Both the position numbers and the translations under genes were made by a program. Shown piece after piece: positions 1 to 9,416 of a stretch of DNA of 64,000 bases; the stretch's first letter is position 1; every line of letters starts with the position of its first letter. Location: contig NZ_KK073874.1 in the NCBI RefSeq assembly GCF_000585375.1, forward strand, positions 1,612,001 to 1,676,000, read 5' to 3'. This DNA is from Cryptosporangium arvum DSM 44712. Its GTDB lineage: Bacteria; Actinomycetota; Actinomycetes; Mycobacteriales; Cryptosporangiaceae. The notes beneath the pieces are model-generated. The model worked only from the letters and a program-made list of their open reading frames with translations, searched no databases and was not told the DNA's origin.

Positions 1-759
1 GGTGACGCCGCTCAGGGCTACCTCGTCGACGCCTACTCCGACCACGCCCGCCCGGAGCCGCACTTCGACCTGCGGGGCGCCGCGGCTGCCGCGCAGCTCT
101 GGAGCACCGCGGGTGACATGGCCCGCTGGGCGCTGTTCCTGGCCAAGCCGGACCCCGCCGTGGTGGCCCGGTCGACGCTCGAGGAGATGTACGAGCCGGT
201 CGTGGTCACCGACCCGGTGAACTGGCACACCGGCTGGGGGCTGGGGCTGCAGGTCGCGCCGCAGGGCAGCGGCTCCGATCGGGCGGTGGACATCGGGCAC
301 AACGGCGCGATGCCCGGCTTCCTGGCCGGGGTGTGGTGCCGTCGCGGGGTGGAGATCGGGGCCGCCGTGCTCGGCTCGTCGGGCACCGCCGCCGGGATCA
401 CGTCGGCGCCGCACAAGCTGATCGCGGAGTCGCTGCGGCTCGATCCGGTCCGGGTCGAGCCGTGGACGATCGGCGGTCCGGCGCCGCGGGAGTACGCCGG
501 CATCCTCGGCCGCTGGTGGTCGGAGGGCAGCGAGTTCGTGTTCCGCTGGACGAAAGGCCACCTGGAGGCGCGGTCGGCGTCGGCGGTGGCCGCGGCTCCG
601 CCGGCGATCTTCGCGTTCGAGGCGCCCGACCTGTTCCGCACCGTGTCCGGGCGTGAGGCGGGCGAGCGGCTGGAGGTCTTCCGCGGCCCCGACGGCGCGG
701 TCGACTACATGCGCTGGGCCACCTACCGGTTCACCCGCGACCAACAGACTTACGCCTGA
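1..759 (+). CDS. Serine hydrolase (beta-lactamase/DD-peptidase fold), C-terminal part
   Basis: The reading frame is open from the first base of the window, so the gene's 5' end, including the SxxK active-site region, lies outside. The visible 252 residues have features of the class C beta-lactamase/esterase family: an early GY segment, the STAGDMARWA helix typical of these hydrolases, and HNGAMPGF near residue 100, which fits the HxG motif that replaces KTG in this family. These enzymes usually hydrolyse esters, amides or D-amino peptides. The substrate cannot be deduced. The gene ends about 100 bp before phoH and is probably a separate unit. Confidence 0.75.
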   Translation, partial: GDAAQGYLVDAYSDHARPEPHFDLRGAAAAAQLWSTAGDMARWALFLAKPDPAVVARSTLEEMYEPVVVTDPVNWHTGWGLGLQVAPQGSGSDRAVDIGHNGAMPGFLAGVWCRRGVEIGAAVLGSSGTAAGITSAPHKLIAESLRLDPVRVEPWTIGGPAPREYAGILGRWWSEGSEFVFRWTKGHLEARSASAVAAAPPAIFAFEAPDLFRTVSGREAGERLEVFRGPDGAVDYMRWATYRFTRDQQTYA

Positions 760-790
760 TTCTCAGGAGCCACACCCCGACCCTGCCCGG

Positions 791-796
791 TAGGAT
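791..796 (+). promoter_or_regulatory. Possible -10 element for the phoH operon
   Basis: TAGGAT fits the actinobacterial TANNNT -10 pattern and lies in the only gap (760-856) before a long run of closely packed genes. No convincing -35 hexamer is visible upstream. Confidence 0.3.
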
Positions 797-856
797 TGGA
801 AGGCAGAACAAGTCCCGAGAACGGAAGCAGGCGGAAGCGGCCACCCCGGCCGGCCC

Positions 857-1897
857 ATGGCAGAAATCAAAGCGCCCACCACGGCGCAAACCCGCATCGT
901 CGTCCCCGACGCCCACGCGATGGTCTCCCTGCTGGGCTCCGGTGACGCCATTCTGACCCTCATCGAGCGCTCGGTCGCCGCTGACGTGCACGTGCGCGGC
1001 AACGAGATCACGCTCACCGGTACCCCCGCCGACAACGCCTTCGCCGAGCGGCTCTTCGCCGAGCTGCTGACGCTCGTCGAGCGCGGCGAGGTGCTGACGT
1101 CGGACGCGGTGAGCCGCACGATCGCGATGCTCAAGTCGAACAGCGACGAGCGTCCGGCCGAGGTTCTCACCCTCAACATCATCTCGAGGCGTGGACGGAC
1201 GATTCGTCCGAAAACGCTCAACCAGAAGCGCTACGTCGACGCGATCGACGAGCACACGATCATCTTCGGCATCGGCCCGGCCGGCACCGGCAAGACGTAC
1301 CTGGCCATGGCCAAGGCCGTCCAGTCGCTGCAGGCCAAGCAGGTCAACCGCATCATCCTGACCCGGCCGGCGGTCGAGGCGGGGGAGCGGCTGGGCTTCC
1401 TGCCGGGCACGCTCCACGAGAAGATCGACCCGTACCTGCGTCCGCTCTACGACGCGCTGCACGACATGGTCGACCCGGAGTCGATCCCGCGCCTGATGCA
1501 GGCCGGGACGATCGAGGTCGCCCCGCTGGCTTACATGCGCGGCCGCACGCTCAACGACGCGTTCATCATTCTCGACGAGGCCCAGAACACCACGGCCGAG
1601 CAGATGAAGATGTTCCTCACCCGGCTCGGGTTCGGCTCGAAGATCGTCGTCACCGGCGACGTGACCCAGGTCGACCTGCCCGGCGGCGCCACCAGCGGCC
1701 TCCGGGTGGTCCGGGAGATCCTGGACGGCGTCGAGGACGTGCACTTCGCCGAGCTCTCCAGCAGCGACGTCGTGCGTCACCGCCTGGTCGGCGACATCGT
1801 CGACGCGTACGCGCGGTACGACTCCGACCACGCGCCGGCACCTCGCGACGGCGGTGGCCGCCGTGCCGCCGGCGGTCGCTCCGCCCGGCGCAGCTGA
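857..1897 (+). CDS. phoH: PhoH-like ATPase
   Basis: Cytoplasmic P-loop NTPase of the PhoH family, 346 residues, close to the usual length. The Walker A motif GPAGTGKT is at residues 140-147 and the Walker B ILDEAQ at 238-243. The conserved [15 protein letters not shown] stretch lies between them. An N-terminal KH-like segment precedes the ATPase domain and a basic, Arg/Gly-rich tail follows it. PhoH proteins are linked to RNA metabolism and are regularly encoded just before ybeY, as here. The ATG at 857 has no strong ribosome-binding site but begins the conserved region. The gene heads an apparent operon running to uppS. Confidence 0.93.
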   Translation: MAEIKAPTTAQTRIVVPDAHAMVSLLGSGDAILTLIERSVAADVHVRGNEITLTGTPADNAFAERLFAELLTLVERGEVLTSDAVSRTIAMLKSNSDERPAEVLTLNIISRRGRTIRPKTLNQKRYVDAIDEHTIIFGIGPAGTGKTYLAMAKAVQSLQAKQVNRIILTRPAVEAGERLGFLPGTLHEKIDPYLRPLYDALHDMVDPESIPRLMQAGTIEVAPLAYMRGRTLNDAFIILDEAQNTTAEQMKMFLTRLGFGSKIVVTGDVTQVDLPGGATSGLRVVREILDGVEDVHFAELSSSDVVRHRLVGDIVDAYARYDSDHAPAPRDGGGRRAAGGRSARRS

Positions 1898-1916
1898 CGC
1901 GGTGTTGGATAGGACC

Positions 1917-2432
1917 ATGTCGATCGAGATCTCGAACGAATCGGGCCACGAGGTGGACGAGGCAGCGCTGCTGTCCGTCGCCAGGAGCACCCTGGACGAG
2001 ATGGGTGTCAACCCGATGGCCGAGCTGTCGATCCTGTTGATCGACGTCGGGTACATGGCCGAGCTGAACCATCGCTGGATGGAGAAGACCGGCCCCACCG
2101 ACGTGCTCGCGTTCCCGATGGACGAGCTCGACGCCGACCGCGGCCCGGGCGCGGACGAGGACGGCCCGGAGCCCACGCTCCTGGGTGACGTCGTCCTGTG
2201 CCCGGCCGTGGCCGAGAAGCAGGCCAAGGTCGCCGGCCACAGCACTCCCGACGAGCTGATGCTGCTCACCGTCCACGGCATCCTCCACCTGCTCGGTTAC
2301 GACCACGCCGAGCCGGAGGAGGAGCGGGAGATGTTCGGCCTGCAGAACCGCCTGGTCAGCGCGTACCGCCGCAGTATCGGCATTCCGGCGGTCGCTGACA
2401 TCCCGCTCAAGCCGACCGTCTCCGACCACTGA
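1917..2432 (+). CDS. ybeY: Endoribonuclease YbeY
   Basis: Zinc-dependent RNase used in 16S rRNA 3' maturation and ribosome quality control; 171 residues. The metal-binding motif [11 protein letters not shown] is at residues 120-130, with three histidines (120, 124, 130) in the required H-x3-H-x5-H spacing. The central TDVLAFP segment is also typical. The frame is open further upstream into the phoH end, but the ATG at 1917 gives the family's N-terminus. The stop codon overlaps the next gene's ATG by one base (TGATG), so translation is probably coupled. The order phoH-ybeY-corC matches other Actinobacteria. Confidence 0.95.
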   Translation: MSIEISNESGHEVDEAALLSVARSTLDEMGVNPMAELSILLIDVGYMAELNHRWMEKTGPTDVLAFPMDELDADRGPGADEDGPEPTLLGDVVLCPAVAEKQAKVAGHSTPDELMLLTVHGILHLLGYDHAEPEEEREMFGLQNRLVSAYRRSIGIPAVADIPLKPTVSDH

Positions 2433-3745
2433 TGAGCACCCCCGGGCTGCTCGCGGTCGCGGTCGGTCTCGTCGTCGTCGCCGGTGCGGTGGCCGCCGCC
2501 GACACCGCGTTCAACCAGATCTCGCGCGCCCGCGCCGAGGAGATGCTGCGCGCGGGCACCCGCGGCGCCGGGAACCTGCTGGCGCTCGTCGGCAACCTGC
2601 CGGTGCACGTCAGCCTGCTGCTGCTGATCCGGCTGGCCTGTGAGCTCACCGCCACCACGCTGGTGGCGATCGTCGCGATCGACCGCTGGGGCCCCGGCTG
2701 GGTGGCCGGCATCGTCACGGCCGCGAGCATGACCGTGGTCAGCTTCGTGCTGGTCGGCGTCGGCCCGCGGACGATCGGCCGGCTGCACCCGTATCCGGTG
2801 GCGCTGGCCAGCGCCGGCATCACCCGGTGGCTCGGCCGGGTGCTCAACCCGCTGGCCCGCCTGCTGATCCTCGTCGGCAACATGGTGACGCCGGGGCGCG
2901 GCTTCCGGGAGGGCCCGTTCGCCACCGAGACCGAGCTGCGTGAACTCGTCGACCTCGCCGAGGAGCGGGGCGTCGTGGAGAGCGAAGAGCGGGAGATGAT
3001 CCACTCGGTCTTCGAGCTCGGCGACACGATCGTGCGCGAGGTCATGGTGCCGCGCCCGGAGATCGTCTGGATCGAGCGGACGAAGACCGTGCGGCAGGCG
3101 ACGTCGCTCGCGCTGCGCAGTGGTTTCTCACGCATCCCGGTGCTCGGCGAGAGCATCGACGACATCATCGGCGTCGTCTACCTCAAGGACATGGTCCGGC
3201 GCGTGCAGGGTCAGCCCGAGGCCGACCGGCAGCTGCGGGTCGAGCAGATCATGCGCGACGCCGAGTTCGTGCCCGAGTCCAAGCCGGTCGCCGACCTGCT
3301 GCGTGAGATGCAGCAGCGGCGCATTCACATGGCGATCGTCATCGACGAGTACGGCGGCACCGCCGGGTTGGTCACGATCGAGGACATCCTCGAGGAGATC
3401 GTCGGGGAGATCGCCGACGAGTACGACAACGAGCGGCCGCCGGTCGAGAACCTCGACGACGGCGCGGTGCGGGTCACCGCCCGGCTGCCGGTCGAGGACC
3501 TCGGTGAGCTGCTCGACGTGCGGCTGCCCGACTACTCCGACGACATCGAGACCGTCGGTGGTCTGCTGGCGCACGAGCTGGGCAAGGTGCCGATCCCCGG
3601 CGCGAGCGTCCGGATCCAGAACCTGGAGCTGACCGCGGAGAGCGCCGGTGGGCGCCGCAACCGCATCGACACGGTGCTGGTCCGGCGGCACGAGCCCGAG
3701 CCCGCAGAATCACCGGCCGAGGAGACGCACACCGCCGATGTCTGA
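2432..3745 (+). CDS. CNNM/CorC-family membrane protein with CBS pair
   Basis: Hemolysin C/CorC-type protein, 437 residues. An N-terminal DUF21 transmembrane region (about residues 1-150, with hydrophobic helices) is followed by a CBS-domain pair (about 200-330, containing VMVPRPEIV and IDEYGGTAGLVTIEDILEEIVGEI; quoted in part as IDEYGGTAGLVTIEDILEE) and a C-terminal CorC_HlyC domain (about 345-425). The family is associated with Mg2+/Co2+ efflux or homeostasis; transport by this member is inferred. The gene overlaps ybeY by one base and the following gene by eight. Confidence 0.9.
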   Translation: MSTPGLLAVAVGLVVVAGAVAAADTAFNQISRARAEEMLRAGTRGAGNLLALVGNLPVHVSLLLLIRLACELTATTLVAIVAIDRWGPGWVAGIVTAASMTVVSFVLVGVGPRTIGRLHPYPVALASAGITRWLGRVLNPLARLLILVGNMVTPGRGFREGPFATETELRELVDLAEERGVVESEEREMIHSVFELGDTIVREVMVPRPEIVWIERTKTVRQATSLALRSGFSRIPVLGESIDDIIGVVYLKDMVRRVQGQPEADRQLRVEQIMRDAEFVPESKPVADLLREMQQRRIHMAIVIDEYGGTAGLVTIEDILEEIVGEIADEYDNERPPVENLDDGAVRVTARLPVEDLGELLDVRLPDYSDDIETVGGLLAHELGKVPIPGASVRIQNLELTAESAGGRRNRIDTVLVRRHEPEPAESPAEETHTADV

Positions 3746-4070
3746 GCTAGCCCCGGAAGACGCGAAGATCGTCACGCTCGCCCGCTCCACCCGGGCGCGC
3801 AACGGCACCCCGGAGGGTGCGGCGGTACGTGACACCGACGGCCGCACCTACGCGGCCTCCAGCGTCGCGCTGCCGTCGCTGGGGCTCTCCGCGCTGCAGG
3901 TGGCGGTGGCGATGGCGGTGTCGAGCGGTGCTCCCGGCCTCGAGGCCGCCGCGGTGGTCACCACGTCCGGCCAGGCCGACGCCGAGGGCGTCGCCGCCGT
4001 CCGTGACCTGGCGCCGGGCGCCTACGTCCTGGTCGCGGACCCGTCGGGCACGGTCGTCTCCCGTTCGTAG
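3738..4070 (+). CDS. Cytidine deaminase-like protein lacking the zinc ligands
   Basis: 110-residue protein placed between corC and era, where Actinobacteria commonly carry a gene annotated as cytidine deaminase. The beginning (LARSTRARNGTPEGAAVRD) and the ALPSLGLSALQVAVAMAVSSG helix resemble the deaminase fold. However, the sequence contains no cysteine and no histidine, so the HAE and PCxxC zinc-binding motifs are absent. Deamination by the usual mechanism therefore seems impossible, and a structural or regulatory role is more likely. The ATG at 3738 overlaps the end of corC by eight bases. Confidence 0.75.
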   Translation: MSELAPEDAKIVTLARSTRARNGTPEGAAVRDTDGRTYAASSVALPSLGLSALQVAVAMAVSSGAPGLEAAAVVTTSGQADAEGVAAVRDLAPGAYVLVADPSGTVVSRS

Positions 4071-4119
4071 GACGCGCTCCGGCGCAGCCAGCCGACCGTC
4101 CGGGTGGGAGAATGAACGA

Positions 4120-5013
4120 GTGAGCGATTTCCATGCGGGCTTTGCGTGCTTCGTCGGTCGGCCCAACGCGGGTAAGTCCACGTTGACGAACGCTCTGGTC
4201 GGGACCAAGATCGCGATCACCAGCAGCAAACCGCAGACCACGCGGCACACCGTCCGCGGCATCGTGCACCGCCCCGACGCGCAGCTCGTCCTCGTCGACA
4301 CCCCCGGTCTGCACAAGCCCCGCACGCTCCTCGGCCAGCGCCTGAACGATCTGGTGCGCACCACCTGGGCCGAGGTCGACGTCGTCGCGCTGTGCGTGCC
4401 CGCCGACGAGCCGGTCGGCCGCGGTGACAAGTTCATCGCCGACGAGATCGCCGGGCTCAAGAAGAAGAACGTGCTCGCGATCGTCACCAAGACCGACCTG
4501 GTGGACAAGAAGCGCCTGGCCGAGCAGCTGCTCGCGGTCTCCCGGCTGGGAGAGTTCGCCGAGATCGTGCCGGTCTCGGCGAAAGCCGGCGACCAGGTCG
4601 ACCTGCTCGCGGACCTGCTGGCCAAGTACCTGCCGGAGTCCCCGCCGCTCTACCCCGACGGCGAGCTGACCGACGAACCCGAGATGGTCATGGTCGCGGA
4701 GCTGATCCGGGAGGCCGCGCTGGAGGGCGTCCGCGACGAGCTGCCGCACTCGCTGGCCGTCGTCGTCGAGGAGATGGAGCCCCGCGAGGGCCGCGACGAC
4801 CTGCTCGACGTCCACGCGACCGTGTTCGTCGAGCGGCCGAGCCAGAAGGCGATCGTGCTCGGCGCCGGTGGCGAACGCATCAAGCACGTCGGAAGCACCT
4901 CGCGGCGTCAGATCGAGGCCCTGCTCGGCACGCGGATCTTCCTCGACCTGCGGGTGAAGGTCGCCAAGGACTGGCAGCGCGACCCGCGTCAGCTGCGGCG
5001 GCTGGGTTTCTAG
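4120..5013 (+). CDS. era: GTPase Era
   Basis: Ribosome-assembly GTPase that binds the 3' end of 16S rRNA; 297 residues. G1 motif GRPNAGKST is at residues 13-21, the effector-region threonines follow at about 40, G3 DTPG is at 60-63, and G4 is present as TKTD (123-126). The C-terminal KH domain (about 215-297) contains GAGGERIKHVG. The start is GTG at 4120, with GGTGGGAG upstream. An earlier frame extension lacks family similarity. It sits with ybeY, another 16S maturation factor, and directly before recO. Confidence 0.95.
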   Translation: MSDFHAGFACFVGRPNAGKSTLTNALVGTKIAITSSKPQTTRHTVRGIVHRPDAQLVLVDTPGLHKPRTLLGQRLNDLVRTTWAEVDVVALCVPADEPVGRGDKFIADEIAGLKKKNVLAIVTKTDLVDKKRLAEQLLAVSRLGEFAEIVPVSAKAGDQVDLLADLLAKYLPESPPLYPDGELTDEPEMVMVAELIREAALEGVRDELPHSLAVVVEEMEPREGRDDLLDVHATVFVERPSQKAIVLGAGGERIKHVGSTSRRQIEALLGTRIFLDLRVKVAKDWQRDPRQLRRLGF

Positions 5014-5766
5014 TTGCCGCTTTATCGGGACATCGGCGTCGTCCTCCGGGTGCAGCAACTCGGTGAGGCCGACCGCATCATCACGCTGCTCACCCGCCGC
5101 CACGGCCGGATCCGAGCGGTCGCGAAAGGGGTCCGCAAGACCAAGAGTCGGATCGGCGGGCGGCTCGAGCCGTTCAGCCACGTCGACGTGCAGTTCTACG
5201 AGGGCCGGTCGCTCGACGTCGTCAGCCAGGTGGAGACGCTCGACCCGTTCGGCAAGTACCTCGTCGACGACTACACCCGGTACACGACCGCGAGTGCGAT
5301 CGCGGAGACCGCCGAACGGCTGACCGCCGAGGAACGAGAACCGGCGCTGCGTCTGCACCTGCTCACGGTCGGCGCGCTGCGCGCACTGACCGTCGGCGAG
5401 CACGACGCACCGCTGGTGCTCGACGCCTACCTGCTGCGCGCGATGAGCTACGCCGGCTGGGCCCCCGCGCTGATGGAGTGCGCGGTGTGTGGCCTCCGCG
5501 GTGCTCACCGTGCGTTCTCGGTGCAGGCCGGTGGATGCGTCTGCGGTAACTGCCGCCCGCCGGGTTCGGCGTCGCCGTCGACGGAGGCGCTGGAGCTGAT
5601 GGTGGCGCTGCTCGACGGCGACTGGAACCACGCCGGGCGCACCGAACCGCCCACCCGACGCGAGGCGAGCGGTCTGGTCGCGGCCCACCTGCAGTGGCAT
5701 TTGGAGCGGGGCCTACGCTCGTTGCCGCTGGTCGATCGCACGAACGTAGGGGAGAACTTTCGATGA
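5014..5766 (+). CDS. recO: DNA repair protein RecO
   Basis: Recombination mediator that helps RecA load on SSB-coated single-stranded DNA; 250 residues. The N-terminal OB fold (about residues 1-80) begins [22 protein letters not shown], quoted in part. A zinc-binding cluster follows near residues 156-180 (CAVC and CVCGNC). The start is a TTG immediately after the era stop codon, which is the only start giving the family's N-terminus. The stop overlaps uppS (ATGA). Confidence 0.93.
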   Translation: MPLYRDIGVVLRVQQLGEADRIITLLTRRHGRIRAVAKGVRKTKSRIGGRLEPFSHVDVQFYEGRSLDVVSQVETLDPFGKYLVDDYTRYTTASAIAETAERLTAEEREPALRLHLLTVGALRALTVGEHDAPLVLDAYLLRAMSYAGWAPALMECAVCGLRGAHRAFSVQAGGCVCGNCRPPGSASPSTEALELMVALLDGDWNHAGRTEPPTRREASGLVAAHLQWHLERGLRSLPLVDRTNVGENFR

Positions 5767-6581
5767 GCAAGCGGCGAGAGCCGGTCCGGCCGCCGACCCC
5801 CCACGTGAGCGGGGCGCGTCCACCGGCGATCCCCGCCGACCTCGTGCCCAAGCATGTCGCGCTGATCATGGACGGCAACGGCCGCTGGGCCAAACAGCGC
5901 GGCCTGCCGCGCACGGAGGGTCACAAGCGCGGCGAGGACTCGCTGTTCGACGTCATCGAGGGATGCATCGAGATCGGGGTCAAGTACCTCTCCGCGTACG
6001 CGTTCTCGACCGAGAACTGGAAGCGGTCGCCGGACGAGGTCCGGTTCCTGATGGGCTTCAACCGCGACGTGATCCGACGCCGGCGCGATCAGCTGCACGC
6101 GATGGGCGTCAAGGTTCGCTGGGCCGGCCGACGTCCGAAGCTGTGGCGGAGCGTGATCGCCGAGCTCGAGGACGCGGAGGAGATGACCCTCGGGAACGAC
6201 GTGCTGACGTTGCAGTTCTGCGTGAACTACGGCGGGCGCGCCGAGATCGCGGACGCGGCCGCCGCGATCGCTCGGGAGGTCGCGGCCGGGCGGATCTCGC
6301 CGGACAAGGTCAACGAGAAGTTGTTCGCGCGCTACCTCGACGAACCATCGATCCCGGACGTCGACCTGTTCGTGCGCTCCTCCGGTGAGCAGCGGATTTC
6401 CAACTTCCTGCTGTGGCAGTCCGCCTATGCGGAGCTGGTGTTCGACGACACGCTGTTCCCGGATTTCGACCGGCGCAACATCTGGCGGGCGTGCGAGACG
6501 TACGCATCGCGTGACCGCCGCTACGGGGGCGCGATTCCGAATCCGGTGTCCATTCACGACCCGGTCGGTCAACCGAACTAA
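5763..6581 (+). CDS. uppS: Isoprenyl (undecaprenyl/decaprenyl) diphosphate synthase
   Basis: cis-Prenyltransferase making the long-chain polyprenyl diphosphate carrier for cell-wall synthesis; 272 residues. MDGNGRWAK at 36-44 holds the catalytic Asp37. FSTENWKR follows in the substrate-binding region, and [20 protein letters not shown] near the end is the diphosphate-binding signature. The 30-residue N-terminal extension is typical of actinobacterial long-chain enzymes. The chain length of the product is not deducible. The ATGA overlap with recO supports the ATG at 5763. It is the last gene of the phoH operon. Confidence 0.93.
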   Translation: MSKRREPVRPPTPHVSGARPPAIPADLVPKHVALIMDGNGRWAKQRGLPRTEGHKRGEDSLFDVIEGCIEIGVKYLSAYAFSTENWKRSPDEVRFLMGFNRDVIRRRRDQLHAMGVKVRWAGRRPKLWRSVIAELEDAEEMTLGNDVLTLQFCVNYGGRAEIADAAAAIAREVAAGRISPDKVNEKLFARYLDEPSIPDVDLFVRSSGEQRISNFLLWQSAYAELVFDDTLFPDFDRRNIWRACETYASRDRRYGGAIPNPVSIHDPVGQPN

Positions 6582-6653
6582 CTGACGCTAGGTGAAAGTG
6601 AGTGAACGCTGCGTCACTCTACCGAACGTCGATCGCGCAAGGTCCTATGGATG

Positions 6654-6749
6654 TCGGGCGGTCTCGCCCGACGGTCGCGGGGTACGCCTCGCCGGGGAGC
6701 GTCGGGTGGAGAGCGGTCGGGCACCGGTTCCCGGTCTGGTGCCCGACCG
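6654..6749 (+). terminator. Two stem-loops after uppS, probable terminator region
   Basis: A small hairpin (TCGGGCG-GTCT-CGCCCGA, 6654-6671) is followed by a 12-bp perfect stem (CGGTCGGGCACC at 6714-6725 pairing with 6738-6749). No U-run follows, as is common in high-GC Actinobacteria. The remaining bases from 6582 to 7081 hold no coding sequence I can recognise in any frame. Confidence 0.5.
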
Positions 6750-7081
6750 CGCGATCGACGCCCGGCGGCGGCAACTCCGGACGCCGCTGGTCGCGGTCCG
6801 CTCTCCCCGGCGTTCGTTGCGGGCCCTTCGGACGCTGGGTGATGATCCGGGCGCGGCGGCTATGGAAACCCCACCTGAAGCCGCTGCGCCCGGGCGGACC
6901 CGTCGACCGCCATGGGCTGAGGGCGATGCAGCTCATGGCGGCTCGGCGGTCGCTGACCCACTCGCGGTCGCAGCGAAATTGGGCACCGCCTCGGGGAGGT
7001 GGCGACCCCTCCCGAGACGATGCCGCTGGCTGATAGTGTGCACCCCCTCACCCTCTGCCGCTGATTGTTCTCCGAAAAGAA

Positions 7082-7096
7082 TGAATGTCTTATTCA
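7082..7096 (+). promoter_or_regulatory. Candidate Zur box before the permease gene
   Basis: TGAATGTCTTATTCA is a perfect 5-5-5 inverted repeat with the same arm spacing as the two dyads at the znuA start (13081-13117). It overlaps a possible ATG at 7085, which argues that translation really starts at the GTG at 7109. Confidence 0.5.
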
Positions 7097-7108
7097 CCTG
7101 TGGTGCCT

Positions 7109-8068
7109 GTGAGTAAGAAGCGGCGTATCGGGTCGGTCGAGCTCCTCGCGGGCATCCTGATCGCGGTCGTCGTCCTCCGCGGGCCTCTGATCACCGCGTT
7201 CGACAGCCCGGCCGCGCGAACCTGGGCCACGATCTTCGTCTCGATCGTCGTCCAGGCCCTGCCGTTCCTCGTCTTCGGTGTCCTGATCAGTGCCGCGATC
7301 GCGGTCTTCGTCCCGACGTCGTTCTTCGTCCGTGCGCTCCCGCGCCGGGCCGCGCTCGCGGTGCCGGTCGCCGGGGTGGCCGGGGTCGCGCTGCCCGGCT
7401 GCGAGTGCGGGTCGGTGCCGATCGCCGGTGGCCTGGTCCGGCGGGGGGTCGCGCCGGCGGCGGCGCTCACGTTCCTGCTCTCGGCGCCGGCCGTGAACCC
7501 GGTCGTGCTCGTCGCCACCGCGGTGGCGTTTCCCGGCCGCCCCGAGATGGTCGCCGCCCGGTTCGTCGCGTCGGTGCTCACCGCGATGATCGTGGGCTGG
7601 CTCTGGCTCCGGTTCGGCCGCGCCGACTGGATCCGGCTGCCCCAGCGGCCCGACCTGAGCACGACGCCGAAGTGGACGGCCTTCTGGCTGAGCGTCCGGC
7701 ACGACGCGATCCACGCCGGCGGCTTCCTCGTCGTCGGTGGGCTCACGGCCGCGTTCCTCAACGTCACCGTGCCGCGCCGGTGGTTGGACGCGCTCGCCGA
7801 CCAGCCCGTCCTCGCGATCCTGGCGCTCGCGCTGCTGGCGGTGCTGCTCTCGATCTGCTCGGAGGCCGACGCGTTCGTCGCGGCGTCGCTGAGCCAGTTC
7901 TCGCTCACCGCGCGGCTGGCGTTCCTGGTCGTCGGCCCGATGATCGACGTGAAGCTCTTCGCGATGCAGGCCGGCACGTTCGGCCGCGGGTTCGCGCTGC
8001 GCTTCGCGCCGCTGGTGTTCACGACCGCGGTGCTGATCAGCGTCGTCACCGGGAGTGTGTTGCTGTGA
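7109..8068 (+). CDS. YcgR-like permease (DUF318/COG0701)
   Basis: Integral membrane protein of 319 residues with about eight hydrophobic segments. It carries the PGCECGSVPIAGGL motif characteristic of this permease family, whose Cys pair sits in a membrane loop. In Bacillus subtilis the homologous ycgR is next to ycgQ and is regulated by Zur. The same pair occurs here, with a Zur gene 1.5 kb away and a Zur-like dyad at the start, so a role in zinc or other metal handling is inferred. The GTG start at 7109 places the dyad upstream of the coding region. Its stop overlaps the next gene (GTGA). Confidence 0.82.
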   Translation: MSKKRRIGSVELLAGILIAVVVLRGPLITAFDSPAARTWATIFVSIVVQALPFLVFGVLISAAIAVFVPTSFFVRALPRRAALAVPVAGVAGVALPGCECGSVPIAGGLVRRGVAPAAALTFLLSAPAVNPVVLVATAVAFPGRPEMVAARFVASVLTAMIVGWLWLRFGRADWIRLPQRPDLSTTPKWTAFWLSVRHDAIHAGGFLVVGGLTAAFLNVTVPRRWLDALADQPVLAILALALLAVLLSICSEADAFVAASLSQFSLTARLAFLVVGPMIDVKLFAMQAGTFGRGFALRFAPLVFTTAVLISVVTGSVLL

Positions 8069-8760
8069 ACCGTGAGGCGCAGAGCATCGTCCTGCTCCTG
8101 ATCGGTGGTGCGCTGCTCCGCCTCACCGTGTTCTCCGACGTCTATCTGCGGTACGTGAAGCCCGGGCTGCGGTGGTACCTGGTCGCGGCCGGGGTGGTGC
8201 TCGTCGTCGCGGGCGCGATCACGCTCTGGCGCGACCTGTTCGGCGAGGAGAGCGAACACACCGGCCCGAAGGTCGCCTGGCTGCTGCTCCTGCCCGTGCT
8301 CACGATCTTCCTGATCGGCCCGCCGTCGCTCGGTTCGTACTCCGCGGAGAAGCAGGGCGCGGCCGCGGTGCAGCAACCGCGTTCGGACCTGCCGCCGCTG
8401 CCGGCCGGGAACCCGGTGGAGCTGTCCGTGCTCGACTACGTCACGCGCGCGCTCTGGGAGGACGGGGCCTCGTTCCGGGGGCGCCAGGTCCGGCTCACCG
8501 GTTTCGTCACGGTGGACGGGCGCGGCACCGCGTACCTGACCCGCATCGTGCTGAGCTGCTGCGCCGCGGACGGTCGTCCGCTGAAGGTCGCGCTGGCCGG
8601 GGTGCCGCCCTCGACGCTCGAACGGGACGTCTGGATCACGGTGGTCGGCGGTTACGACCCCACCCGGCACACCGACCCGGTCAGCGACGAGACCGTCCCG
8701 ACGATCGCGGTCCGCACTCTCACCCGGATCGACGAGCCCACCGAGCCGTACGACGCGTAG
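8065..8760 (+). CDS. YcgQ-like membrane protein (TIGR03943 family)
   Basis: 231 residues. An N-terminal pair of membrane helices (about residues 7-55) and a third at 70-90 are followed by an extracytoplasmic domain containing RGRQVRLTGFV and RIVLSCCAADGRP, typical of the TIGR03943 family, which accompanies the DUF318 permease. The two probably form one complex. The GTG start overlaps the permease stop codon, so translation is coupled. The biochemical role is unproven. Zinc involvement is inferred from the neighbourhood. Confidence 0.8.
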   Translation: MNREAQSIVLLLIGGALLRLTVFSDVYLRYVKPGLRWYLVAAGVVLVVAGAITLWRDLFGEESEHTGPKVAWLLLLPVLTIFLIGPPSLGSYSAEKQGAAAVQQPRSDLPPLPAGNPVELSVLDYVTRALWEDGASFRGRQVRLTGFVTVDGRGTAYLTRIVLSCCAADGRPLKVALAGVPPSTLERDVWITVVGGYDPTRHTDPVSDETVPTIAVRTLTRIDEPTEPYDA

Positions 8761-9110
8761 ATCGCCGGGTGCCCTGGAGTTCGAGGCTGGGCACGCCGCG
8801 CGGCCGCCGGAAATCGGCGCCGAACAACAGGTGCGGTTCGCTGATCGCCCAGGCTCGGAGCGCACCGAGAACGGTGCGCAGACGCTCCTCCGCAGAGCGG
8901 CCGGCGTCCCGCGTGGCCACGTCGTCGAAGTCGCCGGTGACCAGCGCGTCACGGTTGGCGAAGTACCAGTGGAGCGTCGGCCCCGACAGCCCGTTCTCGC
9001 GCGCGATCGCGTTGAGCGAGAGCGCTGCGGCGCCCGACCCGGCGAGCGGACGGAGCGCGCGTCGATAGTTGTGAACGTGCGGTCGGGATGTGGTCGTCCG
9101 GGTCGAGGCC
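8720..9110 (-). pseudogene. TetR-family regulator remnant
   Basis: In one minus-strand frame the DNA-binding helix-turn-helix is clear: AAALSLNAIARENGLSGPTL followed by HWYFANRDALVTGDF. This is the usual TetR recognition region. The frame has no start codon in the expected place. After the first regulatory helices (AEERLRTVLGALRAWA) the sequence runs out at LLFGADFRRPRG, far short of the normal 190 residues. It is therefore truncated at both ends. It lies just beyond the ycgQ-like gene, in a stretch (8761-9520) that otherwise lacks intact genes. Confidence 0.6.
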
Positions 9111-9408
9111 TCCGGAGTCAGGGCAGGCGGCGCTACCCAGGGCCGGGATGCGTTCCCGTTCGCCCCCGGCTACGACCGCGTCGCACGATCGTCCGGGCCG
9201 GGGCGCGCAGCAGTTCCGGGCCGGGTCGCGTGTCGCGGCGGTGACACGCACCGGCGCCCGAGCCGAGCGGGCCGTCGCCCGCCGGTCTGGATTCGGCCGA
9301 CGCGGGCGCGCTCGTGACCACCGTGCGCTTCGCGGCGCCGAACTTCCGCACCGATCCGGCCACGGCAGCGGTGTCGGGGACACTCGAGGCGGTGGTTACC
9401 AGGCGCTA
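9085..9408 (+). pseudogene. Possible quinone-oxidoreductase-like gene remnant
   Basis: The plus strand encodes VRVEASGVRAGGATQGRDAF and then PFAPGYDRVA, which resembles the N-terminal part of zinc-type alcohol dehydrogenase/quinone reductases. Later, in another frame, it encodes DSADAGALVTTVRF and a short ending at 9408. No continuous frame links them. It faces the TetR remnant as if the two were once a divergent regulator-target pair. The assignment is tentative. Confidence 0.3.
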
Positions 9409-9416
9409 GCCGCGCC

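Noticed and set aside
6592-7116. Long open frames in the gap after uppS
   Set aside because: Composition is Arg/Pro/Gly-rich shadow-like on all frames, hairpins run through them, there is no ribosome-binding site and I recognise no family pattern.
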